A stretch of 64,000 nucleotides of DNA, taken from positions 248,001 through 312,000 of the forward strand of contig JAEPRB010000021.1 of assembly GCA_016758965.1 (NCBI GenBank), read 5' to 3'. A program made the position numbers and the translations under genes. The notes under the pieces were generated by a model. The model saw only the letters and a list, made by a program, of their open reading frames with translations. It did not search any database and was not told the DNA's origin. The DNA is from Circinella minor (Eukaryota; Mucoromycota; Mucoromycetes; Mucorales; Lichtheimiaceae). Of this stretch, positions 13,391 to 22,799 are shown piece after piece; the stretch's first letter is position 1, and every line of letters begins with the position of its first letter.

Positions 13391-13508
13391 TCATCTGGAC
13401 GAAACACGCATTTGTTTAACGTTACACGATTATCATTGCGATACACTGTGGCGCCGCCAGATGAAAAGCCACAAATGAGGTTACTTAACGTTAAACAAAC
13501 GAATGGCA
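13391..13508. repeat. perfect 14-bp inverted repeat inside a larger foldback
   Basis: TTTGTTTAACGTTA (13411-13424) and its exact reverse complement (13486-13499) flank a 61-bp spacer. Nested inside, TCATCTGG (13391-13398) and CCAGATGA (13457-13464) form a second pair, so the two pairings interleave. It lies about 620 bp before the start of the zinc-finger gene. It could be a pair of binding sites for a dimeric regulator or a foldback remnant; the sequence does not decide. Confidence 0.5.
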
Positions 13509-14126
13509 TGATTGGAAGTTTCCTGGGTGTCTCTCTTTTTAACCTCATAATAATATTAGCTCCTCTCTGCTTCTACCTCTCTTTTCGTTCTTCTTTCTCC
13601 ACCCTTGTAACACATATATGCGTATACATATACATAGCTACAAAACAAAAATATGTAAAAAGCCGAAATAAAAAGGAAGGAGAAAAAAGCTATTCGTGTA
13701 TATGTTTATGAAAACAGTGGCATAATAAACTTGTCGATCTCTTATGGGATGGTGAAAAAGAACCCTGCATGTTGTTATTTTGATAATTTGGAGTAACAAA
13801 AGAAAAAGAGCCTGGGTTTTTTTTTATATTGCGGCTGGAAAATAAAATAAAAAAGCGTGAGCGGTCCCTAAAAATCAAGGCCCTTAACTCTCACTTTTCC
13901 GCGTGTTGTGTTGTGCTGCCCGACTTCTCTTTTCTTCTTTCCCAAATCTCATTTTCTCTTTCTTTTTCTTTCTTTGCTCTCTCTCACCTTCACTTCCTTT
14001 CTTTTTTTTTTTTTACTCATAACTATTATCTACTTAATAATAAGATACATTATATATACGTACACACACATATATATATATATACGAACTACAGACAAAG
14101 ACCGTTTTTTACTCTATAATATACTT

Positions 14127-15697
14127 ATGATACCGACAAACACGCTGAATAGTCCTCCCATCCAGCCGACAGTAACTGCGGGACCGACGATGCATTATAC
14201 AAAAGACGATAACAAAAATTATAACAGCCATGACAATACACCAAAGCACGATCCTTCTTCAATACCAGCATTACTAAATAAGGACCATCATGACGAACAG
14301 AATTTCTTGCCGACACCAGTGACACCAGCAAATGGATTTCCACTTCATTTATCATCAGGAAATAATAACAACGATGCGAAAAGAGAAAATAGTAGTAGCA
14401 GTAGCAGTAATGTCATTTTCGCAATCTCAGGTGCGCAAAGTGATGGCACTAATAAACGCTTGAGTAACAATAGCAGCAACACAACAACGGGGAATACTGA
14501 CAAGAACTTTACATGTCGTGAATGTGATCAAACTTTCACCCGTCCACATAACTTGAAATCGCATTTAGCCACTCATTCACCAGAGCGTCCTTTTCAGGTA
14601 ATTTTTTTATACTTAGTTTTTCTTTACAATCATACCAATAATACTGATGATATTATTTCTTTTGATTCTTTTTCTCACACGACAAATTAGTGTGAAATAT
14701 GCAATCATCATTTTCGGCGACAACATGACTTGAAACGACATAAAAAACTGCATACTGGAGAACGTCCATATGTATGTAAATCATGTTCTCGATCTTTTGC
14801 ACGACTTGATGCTTTGAATCGACATCAACGTGCTGAAGGTGGATCAGCTTGTACAAGCAACTCCAAAAAAGTCAATTACGAAATCAGTGTGAATAACAGC
14901 AACAAAAATAATAACAATAATAATAATAATAATAATAATAACAATCCTCAACAGCATCCGCAACAGCAAAATATACAACGAGTAACGCCACCACGCCGCC
15001 CCATACCACAATTACACATTCCCCATCCAGCCTCACAGCCACTACCGGGTCAAGTTTATCCACACCCTTCTTCTGTTCCGCCACCCCCTGAAAAATTGCT
15101 TCCATCACCGAGCGTCTTGTCTTCCCTACCTGTCTCCGAATCCCCTGATCTCGTCCCCATTCATCCATTCACATCATCTTCTTCACCACCATCATCATCA
15201 TTAGCATCACCTTCCGCAATAAAACCATATCACCATCACCATTCTTCTCGTCAGCATCACCAACAGCAACAGCAACAGCAAAACAATCACCATCGATTAC
15301 CTCCAGATTGGCAAAGATTAGAACAAGAAAATAATTCACTTAAAGCTGAAATTGCAAGGTTACGTTCTGAATGTGAAAAGAAGGATGCTTTAGCATCCGA
15401 GGTGCACGATTTACGAGTTGAGGTATATGTTCATAAATGCATAAAAGTTATAAGATCTATAAATAAATATAACTCTTTTCCCCTTAATATCCTTACACTC
15501 CTTTTTTTCTTTTAATTCTTTTTATCACTTTTCCACTCCCCATATTTGAATTTAAAATTGATCCAACTATTGTTTTTTTATGTGTAATCTAGAACAAAGT
15601 GTTAAGGTCTCTCATCGTTGATGCAAAACGCGACCGACCAGAAGACGATCAAGAAACTGAACAACGGAAACGTCAACGACCACCATCTTCACCTTAA
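14127..15697 (+). CDS. C2H2 zinc-finger transcription factor, Crz1-like finger arrangement
   Basis: Three exons join in frame: 14127-14597, 14691-15422 and 15593-15697, about 435 residues. Three consecutive C2H2 fingers span about residues 128-215: CRECDQTF...H, CEICNHHF...H after the linker SPERPFQ, and CKSCSRSF...DALNRH followed by QRAEGGSAC. The linkers and the RLDALNRH third finger resemble fungal Crz1-type calcium/stress factors, so a DNA-binding regulator in the nucleus is likely; the exact orthologue is unsure. Downstream are a poly-Asn run coded by an AAT microsatellite (about 14905-14942), a Pro/Ser-rich region, His/Gln-rich runs, and a C-terminal heptad-like coiled coil (WQRLEQENNSLKAEIARLR) that may allow dimerisation. 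The start ATG at 14127 was preferred to upstream open sequence, which is only low-complexity Phe/Ser/Leu codons. Confidence 0.85.
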
Positions 15698-15887
15698 AAA
15701 TTCTGTTCTCCTCTTCCCCCGACATATGTACACTTATATATAATTTAACTTTTTTGTTGTTTAATCTTATTATTACATACAATACTATCCGATCCTTTTT
15801 TTTTCAAAGAACAGATGATACCGCTTATTCCCATTCCGTTCCTAAAATAATAGTTTTACAAATAATTAAATAAAAAGTTTATTATTC
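15698..15887. other. short convergent intergenic region
   Basis: Only 190 bp separate the stop codons of the zinc-finger gene and the aldo/keto reductase-fold gene. It holds AT-rich sequence fit for both 3' ends and nothing else. Confidence 0.6.
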
Positions 15888-18319
15888 TTACACAAAAATA
15901 GGACATTGCCAAATTTCATGAAGATCATTAGAACTTAAAGGATGAGTAATACTTTGCTCTGCAGCCTTTATAGCATCCTCGACATATACTGGATCACGCA
16001 TTCCTGTGAAAACAGTACCTATTTGTTCATGTGCTAATAGGAAACGAAGTGATTTCACAGATAACGGTGAGTACAGTCCTTCATCTTTTTGTTTACTTAA
16101 ACCGGGACTGAGTGCGTTTAGAATACGATCTAACTCGCTATTTTTGCGCAATGTATCAATGTATGCATATCCCACGATATCGTCAGCTAATGTACACACG
16201 CTCTACATATATAAAAAATAAAGAAGAATGATGGATGATGTTGCGTCCTCTTAGCTGCTATTCGAATTTACCGTCTAAGACGTTACACGACAAACAACAA
16301 ATCACGAATAAAGCTATTTTTCATTTTACTTACTTCACGGTAATCCTTAATCCATTCATCAAAAACATGTGGTCGATCACCTTCATATTCAGCCGCAAAG
16401 TTTTGCAATGTAACAATATCTTTTTCAACGGCTGGTAAAACTTGTTGAGTTAAATAATGCTGTGCTGCAAAATGATTTTGTGATAGTCGAGATAAATTCT
16501 CAGAAAGAACCTAATAAAAAAAATAAGTATATTGTTTATTGTTTATTTTTCCTTCCCTCCTTCTTTAAGAAAAAAACTATGCTGAAATGAAATGAAAGCT
16601 CTTAAATTTTGTAAAAGAATATCTAAATTACCTGACCCCATACAAATTTAGCTGTAAGACCCTCTTCTTCTAATGGTACTATAAAGAAAGTAGAATAGAA
16701 ACATAAACAACTCTATTTTTAGCCAAACTTGAAATTTCATCCTGTCATCCTCCCCTTTTTCTTATTAATCCATACACATCTTTATATATTTACATTCAGA
16801 GATCATTTCAGATTCTAAGGCCGAGACCTTTTCGAAAGATCTTGACATTTTTTCCATTAACTCACGTTCACCTATAATTAAATAAAAAAAAACTTAAGTT
16901 ATATATATACACATATATATACTAATAAAATCTTTCACTTTTTTATAAAAACTTACTTGCACGCGATCCTTCTGTATCACCGGTACCGAGTGCATGATTC
17001 ACTAATACACGAATTTGGCCGTTAGCAATAGCAGTTAATGGTCGATTGACCATAAGATATAGACCCTTCTCCTAATAACAAAAAGACCCATCAATATGTA
17101 TTATTCCATCTACTGTTCTACCTGTTTTTTTTTTATCTTCAAGTCACTGTTATAATATCCGACCCTCCTTTATTGACATTTTCCTAAATTTGTTACCTTG
17201 GCAATATCACTAATAGTCTTGCCTTCATTAGCGACAACAACCTCCCGTTCAAATAAATTAAGCGGGGCTTCGATAGCAACGAAGTTATCCGGCTTTGAAC
17301 ATGATTCAAGCACTTGAGTCAACGAAATATGGTCTGCTGAGGATGGTAATGCCATTGTATTTGAACATACACCATACCCTCCAATAACACCTAATTAATT
17401 ATTATGTTGAGCTCTATTAGCTTGCTTTCGTTATTCATTCAAGAGTTATTTGTTATCAAGGTTACCACTAGCCACTTGTGAATCAAGATATTTAAATGTT
17501 TCCCCCAAATCCTTGTATAATTGAGTTGAACTATAACCCTGAGTATAAAAATAAAAAAAGCATTTAAAAGCATTATTATATCAGGTGGATAAAAATGAGT
17601 TATCTTATTGTTTTTTACCCTATTTTTTGCCATCAGCATGCGTTCTGGGCCATTAACCATAAAGATATCCAATTTATCCGTCTGAAGTCTTTCTAATGAC
17701 TTTGTTATTTGACTTTCAATAATCTTGGGTGATATACCATGAAAACTTTTATCATTAATTTGTACATAATCCTTTGCATTGTCAAATCCTTCAATATCGT
17801 TAGCTGATAAATAACCCGCCTTTGTCACTACTGTTAAAGACTGTATAATAGAGGGTCTATACATTAGAACACTGTTTTATTCTTTCTTTTACTTCAACAT
17901 CGATGAAAAAAATACTTACGTTTCGATCTAATTCACTCGATGACACCATATCCTTCAAAGTGTCGCCAATCAAAGTTTCGGACGATCCTGTATTATATTA
18001 TAAAATACTCTTCACCTTTAGATCATGTTTGTTCTTTTAATTGGTAATAAAAAAAACACTCCTTAAAAAAGCTGAAAAAAAAGAAACAAGTACCATTTTG
18101 AAAATTAGAAGCAGTATCGATAATGTTAATTCCTGCTCCAAGTGCTTGTCGCAAAGCAAGCTCGTGTTTTAAAGTACCCCTAGAAACGCGATACGCACCG
18201 AAACCTAAACGCGTTACTTGACGACCTAATTTTGGAATGGTTGCTACCGGTAACTTTGTCGTTTGAGTATTAATATAACGACGTGATTGTTGTTGTAATA
18301 GTCGTGTTGATGCTGCCAT
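15888..18319 (-). CDS. mitochondrial aldo/keto reductase-fold protein with altered active site
   Basis: Ten exons join in frame: 18319-18094, 17987-17920, 17840-17619, 17538-17466, 17390-17197, 17071-16957, 16871-16794, 16678-16632, 16510-16334 and 16202-15888, about 504 residues. The N-terminus (MAASTRLLQQQSRRYINTQT) looks like a mitochondrial presequence. The barrel follows: LGFGAYRVS, GINIIDTASNF, TVVTKAGYL, DIFMVNGPERM and GVCSNT, all in AKR order. Of the usual Asp-Tyr-Lys-His tetrad, Asp (about 68) and Lys (about 105) remain, but the Tyr position is Phe73 and the His position is Asn161, so ordinary ketone reduction is doubtful. The protein is longer than typical AKRs (about 320), with an extra C-terminal part of about 170 residues that includes a late barrel-like VFTGMRDPVYVEDA. 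Exon 3 could start at other AGs; the one used keeps phase and motif. Confidence 0.85.
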
Positions 18320-19837
18320 TATTTTATTAATACTATATATTAAAGTAAAAAGTTTAATATAAAAACTATACTTGTCTCATTCTTCTCATAAAGGAAAGCC
18401 GGTGTGACCGGGTTGTAATTCCTAAAAAGTGGCTCAATTCCGATTTAAAGCAAAGCATAGTGGCGCGTAACATATACACATCTTGCGGCGTAACCTATAA
18501 AAAGTTTGTTTTCGACGATTAGTAATATATATATTATCATCGATCGAGAATAACACAACACAAAAAAAACGAATATGTACTCTCCCCTCCTTTCCTTTTT
18601 TTTTAATTATCATCAGTGTCAACATGACTACTAAAATAGTATCATCCTCATCGTATTTTTCCTTTTTCGTTTTAATAAACAGCTCTTGCTCCTCTTTTTC
18701 TATTTTTATCAGGTTATATACCATTCCTTTTTTTATATCCTTTTTGGGAGAATGAAATTAAGGATGAAAAAGTAAAAAGCCCCTAAGAATAGCATAAACT
18801 ATTGTAATACGGAATAACGTCTGTTCGTATTTATTCTATTTTGAGGAAATACGTAGGGGTGAATCCGAATATTTTATTTTCAAAATTTCCCTGTCATCTA
18901 CGATGATATTAATCCTTATTTCGAATTTAGTAAGACATCTTATAGTAACAACTCTACTTCTTCCGAGAAAAGAAGAGAATTAATCGTACACAAAATAGGA
19001 TATATATTTTTCTTTCTCTTGTAAGATGAATCAAAAAATGCTTTATTACCCTTTTCGTTTTTCTCCTTAATGATGTTATTCTAGGTGTGAATTACAGTAA
19101 AATGTATTTGCATCTTTTATATGTATACCTCCGTTTTATCATATTCTACAGTAATAAAAGTAAGGGATGATTATAATTACTATAATGGATGAACTCACGT
19201 TTAAATGCCACATTTAGTTGACTAGAAGTATCAGTAACAAAAAGAAATACGTAGGTACAGCTGGCGTTTTTTGCCTGGAGTTAAAAGTATAGTTAGCATA
19301 TATTCATAGTAATGACATTATTACAATTGCACTAATATACGGCTACTTGTATAATATCTCTGATGGGAAGGGCTGATCAGTAGTAGCTCAAAATAAAAAT
19401 AAAAATTATCAAACTTAGGGGGTCTCCCGTATGCAAAAAAAAAAAAAGACATATTTATTCTCTGCTACTATAATATACTACAGTCTACGTACAACTTCTT
19501 TGATTAGACGATCGTAATTAGGGAAAGGGGGAAGTATATAATAATTTTCAGTAGGTGGCTAGGCAAGAAATCGGCGAAGAAAATAAGATAGGGGTGGAAA
19601 GTTCATATATATGTACAAAGGGAAAAACGGGGAGAATACATTTATTCACCCTATTCATTTATTAGATTGCTACCATCAGTATCATGTATCATAACAACCA
19701 ACTTTACTATAATTCGTATATTTAACTAATATTACCCTACCCCTTAAAAGATACCTTCTTTTGCTCATGGGATTAGACCATGTTTCTTATAAACATATTT
19801 AGGTCAGTTTCAAGGATAGACTAAGAAAAAAAAAAGA
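18320..19837. other. intergenic
   Basis: This is the upstream region of the AKR-fold gene and of the first small secreted protein gene. It is AT-rich, with an open frame at 18434-18724 that has no motifs. No RNA gene or repeat was recognised. Confidence 0.5.
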
Positions 19838-19845
19838 TATAAAAA
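19838..19845 (+). promoter_or_regulatory. TATA box of small secreted protein gene 1
   Basis: TATAAAAA lies 84 bp before the ATG at 19922. Its spacing matches the TATA of the related gene (83 bp), suggesting a shared promoter design. The leader after it is A- and C-rich (AACAACAACAACTAACAAC), typical of strongly translated fungal mRNAs. Confidence 0.6.
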
Positions 19846-19921
19846 GAGGAAGGATGACGGAAAGTTCAAAAATTATAACCAACTTTTCCATTCAACAACA
19901 ACAACTAACAACAAACCAAAC

Positions 19922-20473
19922 ATGAAGATTACTCAAGCTCTTGCTCTTTTCGCTGTCCTCGCAGTCACTGCCAATGCTTGCGGTGATAAGACTAAGCATC
20001 CCCATGTTCCCGTCCCTCAAGAACCTATTCCTGAAGTACCTGTTCCTGAAGTACCTGTTCCCGAAGTACCTGTTCCTGAAGTACCTGTTCCTGAAGTACC
20101 TGTTCCCGAAGTACCTGTTCCCGAAGTACCTATTCCTGAAGAACCTATTCCTGAAAAACCTATTCATAAGGTTCCTCACGGCTCTGTCACTGATGGTAGC
20201 AAGATTCAACACCAAGAAGCAAACAACAATGGTGCTGAAATCAGTGATAGCAGTGATAGCCTTCTTGTACGTATTACACATGCTTATTATTAATAATTGT
20301 GTATTTGATTACATCTATACTCATATTTGATCTGTATTTGACATATTTTTTTCTAACTTTTTCTTTACATACTACTGATTTATTAGAACCTCAATAACGT
20401 TGCCAAGGGCGGTCTTAGTGTCGGTTCCTCCAACAACGAAAACATCCAAATCAGCCAAACGGCAAACCAATAA
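19922..20473 (+). CDS. small secreted protein 1, with PVPEV repeats and conserved C-terminal module
   Basis: Two exons, 19922-20266 and 20387-20473, encode 143 residues. A signal peptide (MKITQALALFAVLAVTANA) is followed by Cys and then ten pentapeptide units of the form P(V/I)PE(V/E/K), residues about 35-84. After the repeats come SDSSDSLL, the intron, and a 28-residue last exon NLNNVAKGGLSVGSS...QTANQ. The last part matches the gene at 22453 in sequence, length and intron position, so the two are paralogues. Codons end in C or T as in enolase, pointing to high expression. The Pro/Glu repeat may make an extended wall or matrix spacer. Function is unknown; no enzyme or toxin motif is visible. 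Confidence 0.85.
20024..20173 (+). repeat. 15-bp coding minisatellite (PVPEV units)
   Basis: Ten tandem 15-bp units start at 20024 and repeat every 15 bp. The six central units all encode PVPEV and differ only by CCT/CCC synonymous changes; the outer units encode PIPEV, PIPEE, PIPEK and PIHKV. Edge units being more divergent than central ones is typical of copy-number slippage. The antisense and shifted frames of the repeat give long spurious open frames. Confidence 0.85.
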
Positions 20474-22369
20474 ATTTATAATCAAATTTAAGCGTCATCG
20501 CTGTCAACAAGGAAATAATTATTTACACTGATTATGGACAATTTACTTTTCAACACATAATATTTAGCTATAATAATTTTTTTCTTGTCTATTTTACATA
20601 TTGTTGGAGCATAATCATTCGTCCTTTTTTTTCTCAGGATTTGTTAGAATTACACAGACCATAATAACTTTAATAAAATATACATTATCTTTTCCTGCTT
20701 CTATTATACTATCATAACTCATCAAGAATTAATACTATTATCACGTATTGCATACGAAAACATATATATTTATTAAATTTATAATAGATGACGCATTAGA
20801 TCTACTGCCCTTTAGTATGATATTGTTATTTACTTTGAAGTGAGTAAATTGAACGAATTTTTCGCAGTAAATATATCGAACTTTCTTCTTGACAGCCTCA
20901 TAATAAGCGATTTCCTTATTCAAAACAAAAACATTTAATATAACTAGCTTCCCCTATTTACTCTACGTTCTATACTTAAAAATTTCTTCCCACCATATTG
21001 ATTATACCACGTTATTTCGCTCTATGTATCGCCTACCAATGTTGATCCAATTACTCTCCTTTTCTCTTTCCTTTTGTCTTTATTTTATGGATTAGTCAAA
21101 AATTTGAACAATACTATTTACTACACTGTGACTGATTTTTTTAATAATAACCATTTGAGTGTACAATAAATGCTTATGCTTTTCAAAGTTTATTCGCTGC
21201 TCTTATAAAATAATTTTACATAAGTTTAAAAATGAAAATTGGAGCTAGATAATCAAGTTACTATTAAGCTATAATGCGAACGGACTTTTTGTCCTTATTC
21301 TTGTCATCACATTGTTTCTATTATTTCCAAATAGAATGGTATCGCATTAGCGATTTTCTTGGCCAAGGAAAAAATGAAACCTTTTCCAATTGCCCCGAGA
21401 AAAAAGGGCAAGCTATTAACTGGCTTTAAAAAGTAGAAAGACTTTACTTTGTTTTTGCTAATGATTTGAAGATCTTCAGTTTAAATTACTGCACTGTAAA
21501 AGGAGAATATAATTTTACAAAGTCACCGTTTTTTATTTTTAGTTCGCCGTTCACCCCCTCCCTCTTTTTTTTTTATGGATGTGGTTACTTTGCTGTTGGC
21601 AATAGATTTTACATCAAGAACATTTTCCATGCATGATAGCAGCAACATTAACGTATATCATATACATGAGGGGGTATTATAGAGAATTATATAGAAAAGA
21701 GTTCTCTACTACTGCATAATACAATTCATTAAAAGTTTGGAAACGATAAACTTTGCTTGGTTTTCCAGCTCGTAAATAAACGTTATATTTACATATAACG
21801 TTTAGCATATAAATATAAATATAAAAATAAAAAGATTTCATTAATATTAATGCACACAGACTAAAATTATGGTCATCGTTTTGCTTTGAGTTAAATTTCC
21901 GTAATGAAAGTAGTAAGACATGATGCTTTTCTTGCGACATAATGATAAACATGATACGTATCTATCATTTTTCCTCAATTGAGAAGAGTATGCATATTTT
22001 TCTTACCTCTTCATAAATGTAAAAAAAAAGGATATACACCTTGTGAAGATGCATGGTGAAAGGGTTGATTTGAGAGTAATTATATGATTACCCCTCTATT
22101 CAAATCAAACATAGTATTGACGGAACTATACAATTATCTAGGGGTTTATCTCTTCAAGAAGGGGGTTGTTTTCTATACATCTTTCTTTTTTTTTTAAAAA
22201 AAAAAAGTGAAGGAAAGAAAGCCATTTAGCCTCGTCGCGTTTATGGCAAATCATTTGCTCTCCTGAATTTCTCTTTTTCTCCTTTTTTTCAACTATCTGC
22301 TTGTCTAAGCCTGATTTAAGATAACATTAGCTGTATTCTCGACTGCTTATGTTGGCTCCTGAAGTAAGA
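20474..22369. other. intergenic between the two small secreted protein genes
   Basis: About 2 kb of AT-rich DNA with no supported gene. It includes a T10-A12 run near 22190-22206 that could form a hairpin. Open frames at 20741-20923 and 21677-21952 have no motifs. I looked for a third copy of the small secreted protein exon 2 and did not see one. Confidence 0.5.
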
Positions 22370-22377
22370 TATAAAAG
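22370..22377 (+). promoter_or_regulatory. TATA box of small secreted protein gene 2
   Basis: TATAAAAG lies 83 bp before the ATG at 22453, nearly the same distance as in the paralogue. The leader includes CACACAAAGAACC, again a typical efficient fungal 5' leader. Confidence 0.6.
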
Positions 22378-22452
22378 AGAACCAATTTCTGATCGCTAAA
22401 AAACATTATCTTAATCACACAAAGAACCAATTTCTCTCCCAAGTTATTAATC

Positions 22453-22799
22453 ATGAAGACCAGTTACTTTGTCGCTCTCTTTGCCATTGTTGCCGTTGCC
22501 AACGCTCAAAGCAGCTATTACACCAAAGACTCCAAGACTCAAGGACAATATGCTGATGGTACACAAAGTGAAATCACTGACAGCAGTGACAGCGCTGTTG
22601 TAAGTATTACTATTAATATTATGTCCTAATTAAAAGTCACGGCCGTTATTACCTCTTCATTACTTATATGAATACTGATTACATATTTAATCCGAATATT
22701 ATTTTATTGTAGAACCTTAACGGACTCGCAAAAGGTGGTGCTACTGCCCTCGGCTCGAGTGATCAGAACGCCAATGTTGAGCAAGTAGCAAACCAATAA
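22453..22799 (+). CDS. small secreted protein 2, repeat-less paralogue
   Basis: Two exons, 22453-22599 and 22713-22799, encode 77 residues. The signal peptide is MKTSYFVALFAIVAVANA. The mature part (about 59 residues) has no Cys. It shares with the gene at 19922 the block I(S/T)DSSDS just before the intron, the phase-0 intron site, and a last exon of exactly 28 codons beginning NLNGLAKGG, with GSS and a final ANQ. It lacks the PVPEV repeat, so the repeat was gained or lost in one copy. Codon use again suggests strong expression. The gene is too short for most ORF callers. Function unknown; a secreted or wall-associated role is inferred only from the signal peptide. Confidence 0.85.

Larger units (their letters stand above)
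8083..14126. other. 6-kb gene-poor region with inverted-repeat elements
   Basis: No gene is supported across this stretch. It contains a MITE-like element (10470-10950), a hairpin palindrome (12905-12972), an inverted repeat just before the zinc-finger gene (13391-13508) and one possible decayed coding remnant (9325-9513), listed separately. A short (ATT) microsatellite lies near 12428-12446. A block around 13000-13200 is noticeably richer in G and C than its surroundings but has no identifiable content. Open frames at 8436, 8912, 13001 and 13412 lack motifs or ATG starts. Confidence 0.55.

Noticed and set aside
19892..20330. Long open frames antisense and frame-shifted to the PVPEV gene (RNRYF and KYLFL repeats)
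   Set aside because: They arise from a 15-bp repeat, divisible by three, which keeps all frames open; only the PVPEV frame has a signal peptide and shares its intron with the paralogue.
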